5,240 nt of DNA from Flavobacterium psychrophilum (lineage in GTDB: Bacteria > Bacteroidota > Bacteroidia > Flavobacteriales > Flavobacteriaceae): positions 1-5,240 of the forward strand of contig CAMDGJ010000206.1 of NCBI GenBank assembly GCA_945897545.1, in the 5' to 3' direction. Positions 1 through 5,223 of the stretch are shown here, in pieces (the first letter of the stretch is position 1; every line of letters starts with the position of its first letter). The notes below the pieces were generated by a model. The model made no database searches. It saw nothing but the letters and a program-made list of their open reading frames with translations, and was not told the DNA's origin. The position numbers and the translations under genes are program-made.

Positions 1-417
1 AAACTCGTCCTTAGCATTGATGATAGCGCCAATTTCAAATTTCACGACTTCGTCAAATTCTGTTTGCAGAATAAACCAATTGTCCTCATTGAAATAGTTT
101 TCGAAAGTGTCGAAATCTTCCTGAGTGAACTTGGTTATTCCTTTGGTGGCCAATTCCTTTTTGGCATCGCTAATTTTTTTGCCAATGACTTTATTGCTGA
201 ATAGCTCTAGGTCTGGACTCGAAGCCACGATATACCCCAGCTTGAATTCTTCTTCCTGATAGAAAGTCAAACGCATTTTTAGCGCATTATAGGCAAAAAT
301 CACGTTCTCGTCTTCGTCCTTGTAATTCCGGTTGGGTTTGCCGTAGAGCGCGATAACGTCGTTTTGTTTCATTCCGAAAAGGAGCTTGTCGATTCCGTTT
401 TTTGGATTTATTTTCAT
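1..417 (-). CDS. Hypothetical protein, N-terminal 139 residues (runs off the left edge)
   Basis: On the minus strand an ATG at 417-415 opens a frame that stays open to base 1, so the C-terminus lies outside the window. The protein begins MKINPKNGIDKLLFGMKQND and continues with a GKPNRNYKDEDENVIFAYN stretch. It is soluble-looking and rich in charged residues, with no signal peptide or membrane segment. The phrase 'LLFGMKQNDVIALYGKPN' recalls the 'G-x-x-x-x-x-V-x-x-x-x-G-x-P' pattern that opens several small alpha/beta folds (for example BamE/SmpA-like), but this is too weak to assign a family. The reading frame is supported by consistent, fairly GC-rich codon use (GAC, GGC, AAG, CTG), unlike the AT-rich genes to the right. 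It is transcribed divergently from the recombinase gene. The upstream region TAATAAAA-ATG has no Shine-Dalgarno, which is normal for Bacteroidota. Function unknown. Confidence 0.8.
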   Translation of the reverse strand, partial: MKINPKNGIDKLLFGMKQNDVIALYGKPNRNYKDEDENVIFAYNALKMRLTFYQEEEFKLGYIVASSPDLELFSNKVIGKKISDAKKELATKGITKFTQEDFDTFENYFNEDNWFILQTEFDEVVKFEIGAIINAKDEF

Positions 418-517
418 TTTTATTAGTTTGATTGCAAAGTTGGTGAAGTTTTGCGAAAAGTCTACTATTTTAAACTCTAAAAACAATTGGCTACATTAGT
501 ATATTAAAATACTGATT
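418..517. other. Divergent intergenic region
   Basis: This 100-bp gap separates the minus-strand hypothetical gene from the plus-strand recombinase gene, so it must hold the start signals for both. I see no strong match to the Bacteroidota promoter pattern (TTTG, about 19 bp, TAnnTTTG) in either direction. On the minus strand a TTG (489-487) lies 19 bp before a partial -7 match, TAGACTTT (467-460), which is only suggestive. The right end carries the near-palindrome at 498-513. Confidence 0.5.
498..513. repeat. 16-bp near-palindrome just upstream of the recombinase start
   Basis: AGTATATT/AAAATACT pairs at 7 of 8 positions and ends 4 bp before the ATG at 518. Its GTAT...ATAC outer arms recur in the two hairpins after the recombinase gene (1593-1610 and 1637-1653). 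The position would suit an operator for autoregulation or a recombinase-binding site. In AT-rich DNA an inverted repeat this short can also arise by chance. Confidence 0.35.
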
Positions 518-1561
518 ATGAACTGGGAAGCTAAAATAATTACACACAAAGGCAGCAAACGAATTGCAGTCTATTTTGAAAAAGATGCTGAGTTAATTGC
601 TCGTATCAAAAGGCTGGACGGCGCACGATGGAGCCAATCCTTAATGGCTTGGCATCTTCCTGACACTGAGGAAAATCGGGTTCGGTTTAAACTTACACCG
701 CTATCACATACTATTCCATCTAGCGAAGGCATAACTCAAATAGAAAAGTTCAAACAATACTTGCGTTCAAAACGGTATAGCGATAGTACAATAACTACCT
801 ATAGCGACGCCTTAAAATCCTTCTTGGTGTTTTATCGAAATAAAACCATTGCTGATATTACAAATGAAGATGTAATTTTATACAATAACGAGTATATTTT
901 AAAAAATAATCTTTCGGCTTCGTACCAAAACCAAATCGTTAATGCTTTGAAATTGTTTTTTAGAACGGTGCAAAATAAATCCATCATAGTAGATGCCATT
1001 CACAGACCAAAACGATCCAAACTATTACCTAATGTATTGAGCAAAGAAGAAATAAAATTGATATTAAATGCACACGTAAACATTAAACACAAAACGATGT
1101 TGAGTTTAATTTATGCTTGTGGATTACGGCGAAGTGAATTATTGCATTTGAAACCTACAGATATTGATTCTATGAGAGGAATTGTAATAATCAGGCAAGC
1201 CAAAGGGAAAAAAGACCGAATTGCTCCTTTATCAGAAAAAATATTGATTTTGCTTCGAGAATATTATGCAATTTGCAAACCTAAAATTTGGCTTTTTGAA
1301 GGTCAAAATGCAGGAGAAAAATATTCAGAACAAAGTTTACAAAGTGTTTTAAAACAAGCCCTTCAAAAAGTGGGGAATACAAAACCAGTAACACTACACT
1401 GGTTGCGTCGCAGTTATGCGACACACCTACTCGAAAGCGGTACTGATTTACGCTATATTCAGGAATTGCTAGGACATAACAGCAGCAAAACTACCGAAAT
1501 ATATACCCATGTAAGTACCAAAAGTTTGCAACAAATAAAAAGTCCGTTTGACGATTTGTAA
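518..1561 (+). CDS. Tyrosine-type site-specific recombinase (XerC/D-like integrase)
   Basis: This protein catalyses site-specific DNA strand exchange through a covalent 3'-phosphotyrosine intermediate. Three parts are visible. Residues 1-60 form an extra N-terminal domain with a W-S-x-S-x-x-A-W-H-L-P-D signature (W38, W45). Residues about 72-155 form the SAM-like core-binding domain. Residues about 170-345 form the catalytic domain. The expected catalytic set is complete: R204 (GLRRSELL), K229 (AKGKKDR), H294 and R297 (LHWLRRS), H320 (LLGH) and nucleophile Y329 (EIYTHV). The residue after R297 is Arg where most Xer-type enzymes have His; it is not catalytic. The end, IKSPFDDL, is typical of Xer-like enzymes. 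By eye I do not see the additional helix insertion that marks integron integrases (IntI), so it is best called Xer-like. The length of 347 aa is normal for a family member with an added N-terminal domain. The ATG at 518 is the natural start: the N-terminal domain begins there, and an A/T-rich leader precedes it. The gene looks intact, unlike the restriction genes downstream. Confidence 0.95.
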   Translation: MNWEAKIITHKGSKRIAVYFEKDAELIARIKRLDGARWSQSLMAWHLPDTEENRVRFKLTPLSHTIPSSEGITQIEKFKQYLRSKRYSDSTITTYSDALKSFLVFYRNKTIADITNEDVILYNNEYILKNNLSASYQNQIVNALKLFFRTVQNKSIIVDAIHRPKRSKLLPNVLSKEEIKLILNAHVNIKHKTMLSLIYACGLRRSELLHLKPTDIDSMRGIVIIRQAKGKKDRIAPLSEKILILLREYYAICKPKIWLFEGQNAGEKYSEQSLQSVLKQALQKVGNTKPVTLHWLRRSYATHLLESGTDLRYIQELLGHNSSKTTEIYTHVSTKSLQQIKSPFDDL

Positions 1562-1580
1562 AGAAATATTTATATATTTG
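1547..1580 (+). promoter_or_regulatory. Candidate Bacteroidota-type promoter reading towards mod
   Basis: TATATTTG at 1573-1580 matches the Bacteroidota -7 consensus TAnnTTTG exactly. A TTTG at 1547-1550, inside the end of the recombinase gene, lies 22 bp upstream and could be the -33 element; that spacing is at the long end of the usual range. Transcription would start near 1586 and place the nested inverted repeat (1593-1654) in an untranslated leader of about 350 nt before mod. This rests on motif matching only. Confidence 0.3.
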
Positions 1581-1592
1581 AACCGAAATAAA

Positions 1593-1654
1593 GTATGATG
1601 TTTGTCATACCAATCTACCCAGAATTGGGTGGCTTTGTATGATTTTATCATACA
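1593..1654. repeat. Nested inverted-repeat structure after the recombinase gene (possible recombination site)
   Basis: Five paired elements share one centre near 1623. GTATGA (1593-1598) and TCATAC (1605-1610) are separated by 6 nt. ACCCA (1617-1621) and TGGGT (1626-1630) flank a 4-nt loop. TGTATGAT (1636-1643) and ATCATACA (1647-1654) are a perfect 8-bp inverted repeat around TTT. The left and right hairpins also pair with each other: TCATAC 1605-1610 with GTATGA 1637-1642, and GTATGA 1593-1598 with TCATAC 1648-1653, the latter with a one-base offset. A single strand could therefore fold into one long hairpin of about 60 nt with an internal loop. Two inverted boxes on each arm is the general layout of folded attC-type sites, and GTATGA-N6-TCATAC also resembles a Xer-type core site. 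It begins 31 bp after the recombinase stop. There is no T-tract, so it is not a standard terminator. The structure is directly seen; the role is inferred. Confidence 0.55.
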
Positions 1655-1820
1655 TATAAACGAGTTAGGGGCAAGTGTAAAAAACGACACAGCAGACAAT
1701 TTGCTACATAAAGAAAAAGAAAAAACGATGAACAGCCAACGCACAAAACAGCACATTTGCAAATCGCACAAGCCGACACACGACCAAAATTTGCAAAAGA
1801 GCTGTTTTCTTGCCGACGCA

Positions 1821-1841
1821 CCCAAGCCCACCCACCACCCC
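1821..1841 (-). other. Putative G-quadruplex motif on the minus strand
   Basis: Plus-strand C-runs at 1821-1823, 1827-1829, 1831-1833 and 1838-1841 read on the minus strand as four G-runs of 4, 3, 3 and 3, with loops TGGT, T and CTT. This fits the standard G3+N1-7 quadruplex pattern. Such a motif is unexpected in DNA this AT-rich. It lies about 100 bp upstream of the mod start codon, on the template strand for mod transcription. Folding and function are not shown by sequence alone. Confidence 0.5.
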
Positions 1842-1942
1842 AAAAGCGGACAGTTTGCAATTTGGAGACAACTTTTAACAAAAACAAGGTTAAAAAACTT
1901 AACTTTACCAACTATTAAAAACGAATTGAATTAAAAGAAGAT

Positions 1943-2530
1943 ATGCAGGACTTATACAAAGAATTAATACAACTTTTAGAGCAAGACCCAGCTCTGATAA
2001 TTGAAGATAAACTAAACAAAGCCTTAATAATAGACAGGGCTTTAAAACTTGACACAGCACTGTTGAAATTATTACTTAGCAACCCAAACATTAAAAAGCA
2101 GTTTTTTGCTGACTTAGATGGTGTTTTGGTGTTTGACAAAATTGCATTTCAGCGTTTTGTAAATTCTAAAATGTTTTTGCAAGACAGTTATACCCAATAC
2201 AAAAACAAAATTGGACTTAGCACAGACAACGAAAATTACCTAACAGACAGCAGAGAAGTTGTTTTGGTTTGGCCTCACAAGGACTGTGTTTTAGAAGGTG
2301 GACAAACAAAAGAAGATGCCAAAAGGAATGAAATATTTTATAATACTACTCTTGCACCTGACGACATTGATACTCTTACATCATCAAAGGTCTTAACAAA
2401 CTGGAAAAAGTATGAAAAGGGTGAAGAAACCAAACCAAAAAAAATAAATAAACAAGATAACCTTGTAATTAAAGGAAATAATCTTTTGACGTTACATAGC
2501 TTGAAAGAAATTTACAAGGGGCAAATATAA
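1943..2530 (+). CDS. Mod N-terminal fragment, 195 aa
   Basis: This is the part of the methyltransferase translated before the premature TAA at 2528-2530. It contains the type III Mod N-terminal domain and the motif X-like segment near residues 172-187, and it ends in HSLKEIYKGQI. It lacks the DPPY catalytic motif, the target-recognition region and the SAM-binding loop, so it cannot methylate DNA alone. Whether a stable peptide accumulates is unknown. The window shows no sign that it has evolved into an independent gene. Confidence 0.7.
   Translation: MQDLYKELIQLLEQDPALIIEDKLNKALIIDRALKLDTALLKLLLSNPNIKKQFFADLDGVLVFDKIAFQRFVNSKMFLQDSYTQYKNKIGLSTDNENYLTDSREVVLVWPHKDCVLEGGQTKEDAKRNEIFYNTTLAPDDIDTLTSSKVLTNWKKYEKGEETKPKKINKQDNLVIKGNNLLTLHSLKEIYKGQI
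2528..2530 (+). other. Premature in-frame stop codon in mod
   Basis: The frame reads CAA-ATA-TAA-CTA-GTA-TAT-ATA-GAC-CCA-CCT-TAT, which is Q-I-stop-L-V-Y-I-D-P-P-Y. The downstream frame matches the family consensus exactly (I/V-x-L-I/V-Y-I-D-P-P-Y-N-T), so this is a substitution rather than a frameshift. No ATG, GTG or TTG lies between the stop and DPPY, so re-initiation cannot restore the motif. Confidence 0.85.
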
Positions 2531-2623
2531 CTAGTATATATAGACCCACCTTATAACACCGCTAGTACTGCAAGTACCTTTGCTTACAATAATACTTTTA
2601 ATCATTCTACGTGGCTAACCTTT

Positions 2624-3973
2624 ATGAAAAATCGTATTGAAGTTGCCAAACTACTTTTAAAAAATGATGGAGTTATTTGTGTCGCTATTGATGATGAGGA
2701 ATATGCTCACTTAAAAATATTATGTGATGAAGTTTTTGGACGGGAAAATTATCTTGGGACAATAATAGTTCAAAGTAATCCTAGAGGGAGAACAATTAAT
2801 TCATTTTTTGCGACTTGTCACGAATATTCACTTGTCTATGCAAAAAATGCTACTCAAGCAGTTGTTAATGACCTAGCACTATCAACTCAACAAGAAGATA
2901 ACTTTGGAGAAGCTGACGATGATGGTAAATTTCGATACTTACCTTTTAGAAGAAGTGGCGGAACTTCAACCCCTGATGAAAGACCAAATTCCGAATTTAG
3001 TATTTACTATTCAAAATCAACAAAAAATATTATAGCTGTCGGTGGCGAAAGAACTGAAGATGCTTTAAGCCCATATAAACCAAAGCATATACTTACTTTA
3101 AATAAAAAGGATGAATTAATTAAAAACGAACCCAGTAATTTTTTAAATGACCTTTTAGATGATATTATTGAAATACTACCAATCGATATTTTAGGCAAAA
3201 GAAGAGTATGGCGTTGGTCAGACAGAGAGGCAATATTAAAAGCAGCAAAAAATGATGAATTCAAAGTTGTAATCGATAAAGAAAAATATACAATTCAGCT
3301 TAAAGACAGAATTAAATCTGGCAGAAAGCCAAAGACTATTTGGACTGACTCAAAATATGACGCATCAGCTAATGGCACGATGCTTATAAAGAAAATGTTT
3401 GATGGAGAGAAATTATTTAGTTATCCTAAATCATTATATACCGTAAAAGACACAGTTCAAATTTTAACCAACTTAGACGGAGATGATATTGTTTTAGATT
3501 TTTTTGGTGGCAGTGGTACAACTGCACAGGCTGTTTTGGATTTGAATAAAGAGGATGAGGGTAACAGAAAATTTATAATCTGTGAACAAATGGATTACAT
3601 AAATATTGTAACAGCCCCAAGGATTAGAAAAGTTATAGACAATAATGGTGAAGGAAGTTTTGTTTATGCTGAACTTTCCAAAAGCAACCAAGTGTTCATT
3701 GATAAAATTGAAAAGGCCAAAAACATAAAAGACCTTAAATTAATATGGCAAGTAATACAAGAATCTGCATTTTTAAGCTACAAAGTATTGCCACAAAACA
3801 TAAACAAAGAAATAAAAGAATTTGAGGCTTTATCTTTTGAAGACCAACAGAAATTCTTAATCGAAGTATTGGATAAAAATTTGTTGTACGTAAACAAATC
3901 TGAAATCAATGATGTAACTCATAAAGTTTCGGAATACGACAAAGAAATGAATCAACTATTTTATTCAATGTAA
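2624..3973 (+). CDS. Mod C-terminal fragment, 449 aa if re-initiated at an internal ATG
   Basis: This is the rest of the methyltransferase, counted from the first in-frame ATG after the premature stop. That ATG is simply the Met in the conserved WLTFMKNR segment, so it is unlikely to be an evolved start codon. The fragment keeps the target-recognition region (for example the WRWSDREAILKAAKNDEF and KPKTIWTDSKYD stretches) and the SAM-binding DFFGGSGTT. It lacks DPPY and the N-terminal domain. It ends 11 bp before the res start, the tight spacing expected of a mod-res operon. It probably could not methylate even if it were made. Confidence 0.6.
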   Translation: MKNRIEVAKLLLKNDGVICVAIDDEEYAHLKILCDEVFGRENYLGTIIVQSNPRGRTINSFFATCHEYSLVYAKNATQAVVNDLALSTQQEDNFGEADDDGKFRYLPFRRSGGTSTPDERPNSEFSIYYSKSTKNIIAVGGERTEDALSPYKPKHILTLNKKDELIKNEPSNFLNDLLDDIIEILPIDILGKRRVWRWSDREAILKAAKNDEFKVVIDKEKYTIQLKDRIKSGRKPKTIWTDSKYDASANGTMLIKKMFDGEKLFSYPKSLYTVKDTVQILTNLDGDDIVLDFFGGSGTTAQAVLDLNKEDEGNRKFIICEQMDYINIVTAPRIRKVIDNNGEGSFVYAELSKSNQVFIDKIEKAKNIKDLKLIWQVIQESAFLSYKVLPQNINKEIKEFEALSFEDQQKFLIEVLDKNLLYVNKSEINDVTHKVSEYDKEMNQLFYSM

Positions 3974-3984
3974 TATATTAAGAA

Positions 3985-5223
3985 ATGGCATTACAACTTC
4001 TCAATACTTTCGATACATTACAAGAATCAGTAGAGCAATTTAATGATGACTTACCTAATTATATAGTTCAAAATATCAATCCGAATTTTGAAATAAGAGA
4101 ATATCAAAAAGAGGCTTTCAATCGGTTTGAATTTTATTTGAACACTTACAAAAAAAGAGTGAAACCAACACAGTTGTTGTTTCAAATGGCAACTGGTAGC
4201 GGAAAAACTCTGATAATGGCTGGTTGCATTCTTCAATTATATAAACAAGGCTACCGCAATTTTATATTCTTTGTTGATAGCACAAATATTATTGAAAAAA
4301 CCAAAGATAACTTTCTAAATTCATCTTCTTCAAAGTATCTTTTTAATAGTCAAATACAATTTGACGACAAAGCCGTCACATTAAAACAAGTTGAGAATTT
4401 TGCAAATACAGATGCAGACTGCATTAATATACATTTTACAACTATTCAAGGTTTGCATAGTAGGCTGAATAATCCAAAAGAAAATGCACTTACTTACGAA
4501 GATTTTGAAAATAGAAATGTTGTTTTGCTAAGTGACGAAGCCCATCATATGAATGTGGACACTTTAAAAAATGCTGGCAAACAATTATCTATTAAGGAAT
4601 TTGAAGAATACGATAGTTGGGAAGGAACAGCAATGAGAATTTTTAGGAGCAGTAAAGAAAATATGTTGTTAGAATTTACTGCAACTGCGGAATTGCACCA
4701 AGAAGCTATTGCTAAAAAATACGATGATAAATTATTATATGATTATTCATTAAAAAAATTCTATTTAGCAAAATACAGTAAAGAAGTAAATGTTCTTCAA
4801 GCAAGTTTAAGCACAGTTGAAAGAGCATTACAAGCAATTATATTAAGTCAATATCGCTTATTAGTTTTTGCACAGAACAATGTATTAATAAAACCAGTTG
4901 TAATGTTCAAGAGCAACTGCGTTAACGTGCCTAAAAAAAGAGATGAAAACAAAATTGTTTCATCTGAATTTAAAGCTGAATTATTACAAAAAATTTCAAC
5001 TCTTAAAAAATCAGACATTGAAAAAATCCGAGATAATGCACCAGACAAAGGGATAATTAAAACTGCATTTACTTTTTTTGAAACTAATGGCACTTCTATC
5101 GAAAATTTAATTATTCAGATTAAAGATGCTTTTTCAGAGGACAAAACAATAAGTGTTGATAGTTTAAGCGACAAACAAACAACACAATTAGTTATTAATG
5201 CGAATCAAGGGTTAAAAGATTAA
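3985..5223 (+). CDS. res: Type III restriction enzyme Res subunit, truncated after helicase motif IV
   Basis: Res is the ATP-dependent translocase/nuclease partner of Mod. The 412 residues seen here carry the front of the superfamily 2 helicase. A Q-like motif IREYQKEAFNRF is at 37-48, Walker A MATGSGKT at 68-75, FFVDSTNIIEKT (motif Ia) at about 95-106 and FTTIQG at about 151-156. The DEAH box SDEAHH is at 183-188, FTATAE (motif III) at 231-236, and KPVVMFKSN, typical of type III Res motif IV, lies further on. Intact Res proteins are about 850-1000 aa. Here the frame ends at 5221-5223, before the expected NEGWDV (motif V), the arginine-finger motif VI and the C-terminal PD-(D/E)xK nuclease. 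A second in-frame stop follows at 5227-5229. The fragment could bind ATP but would not be expected to translocate or cut DNA. The ATG at 3985 is 11 bp after the mod stop, which indicates co-transcription. A ±1 frameshift with the rest of res beyond the window is possible; both other frames stay open to the edge. Confidence 0.88.
   Translation: MALQLLNTFDTLQESVEQFNDDLPNYIVQNINPNFEIREYQKEAFNRFEFYLNTYKKRVKPTQLLFQMATGSGKTLIMAGCILQLYKQGYRNFIFFVDSTNIIEKTKDNFLNSSSSKYLFNSQIQFDDKAVTLKQVENFANTDADCINIHFTTIQGLHSRLNNPKENALTYEDFENRNVVLLSDEAHHMNVDTLKNAGKQLSIKEFEEYDSWEGTAMRIFRSSKENMLLEFTATAELHQEAIAKKYDDKLLYDYSLKKFYLAKYSKEVNVLQASLSTVERALQAIILSQYRLLVFAQNNVLIKPVVMFKSNCVNVPKKRDENKIVSSEFKAELLQKISTLKKSDIEKIRDNAPDKGIIKTAFTFFETNGTSIENLIIQIKDAFSEDKTISVDSLSDKQTTQLVINANQGLKD

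Larger units (their letters stand above)
1562..1942. other. Gene-free 381-bp region between recombinase and mod
   Basis: I find no credible gene here. The open frames that cross it encode low-complexity peptides with no family resemblance. The left part (1573-1654) contains a -7-like element and a nested inverted repeat. The right part (about 1680-1865) is strikingly skewed on the plus strand: a hand count of 1741-1860 gives 41 C and 20 G. It includes ACAGCAC/GCACA-type words, three copies of TTTGCAA (1756-1762, 1790-1796, 1854-1860) and a cluster of C-runs at 1821-1841. The last 80 bp before mod are A/T-rich, with a partial -7 match TAACTTTA at 1900-1907 but no well-placed -33 element. Confidence 0.6.
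1943..3973 (+). pseudogene. mod: Type III R-M DNA adenine methyltransferase (Mod), split by an in-frame stop
   Basis: Reading straight through the TAA at 2528-2530 gives a 676-codon frame, the usual length of a type III Mod subunit. Mod recognises the target sequence and methylates adenine N6 using S-adenosylmethionine. It also provides DNA recognition for the Res subunit. Order of parts: a type III Mod N-terminal domain (residues 1 to about 60); a motif X-like stretch, DNLVIKGNNLLTLHSL (172-187); the catalytic DPPY motif at 201-204 (bases 2543-2554); NHSTWLTFMKNR; a long target-recognition region; and the SAM-binding motif DFFGGSGTT at 519-527 (bases 3497-3523). DPPY before FxGxG is the beta-class order typical of type III Mod. 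The stop replaces the residue expected between KGQI and LVYIDPPYN, where relatives commonly have Lys. A single change from AAA to TAA explains it, and the frame is unbroken on both sides. An ATG at 1943 preceded by AAAAGAAGAT is the clear start. The gene is probably inactive unless the stop is an error or is read through. Confidence 0.88.

Noticed and set aside
776..807. Direct repeat TATAGCGA in the recombinase gene
   Set aside because: It encodes the repeated Tyr-Ser-Asp residues of the core-binding domain, with only two copies and no other signal.
1383..1422. Two inverted repeats in the recombinase gene (AACCAGT/ACTGGTT and GTCGC/GCGAC)
   Set aside because: They fall in codons for conserved catalytic residues around H294-R297, so protein constraint plus chance explains them.
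1636..1654. Perfect 8-bp hairpin as a rho-independent terminator of the recombinase gene
   Set aside because: The stem is AT-rich and is followed by ATAAACG, not a T-tract. It also belongs to the larger nested structure.
1664..1672. GTTAGGGGC as a canonical integron attC R' box (GTTRRRY)
   Set aside because: The last position does not fit, and I find no matching RYYYAAC partner upstream in 1562-1663. The recombinase also appears to lack the IntI-specific insertion, so a classical integron is not supported.
1469..1911. Minus-strand open frames of 124 and 87 codons
   Set aside because: One overlaps the recombinase catalytic end. Both are rich in Cys, Phe and Trp because of the strand skew and have no recognisable domain.
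1602..1934. Plus-strand 110-codon open frame between recombinase and mod
   Set aside because: It starts inside the nested palindrome. Its peptide is low-complexity (H/K/P/T-rich) with no family resemblance, and it crosses a compositionally skewed non-coding stretch.
2528..2530. Programmed recoding at the mod stop
   Set aside because: It is a TAA, not the usual TGA or TAG of known recoding. No slippery heptamer or strong downstream structure is evident, and the frame does not change.
3007..3691. Minus-strand open frames inside mod
   Set aside because: They lie antisense to clearly conserved Mod sequence, including the SAM-binding motif.
3971..3980. TAATATATTA palindrome between mod and res
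   Set aside because: It contains only A and T, overlaps the mod stop codon and is likely by chance in this composition.
4051..5093. Minus-strand open frames inside res
   Set aside because: They lie antisense to conserved Res helicase motifs and have no independent support.
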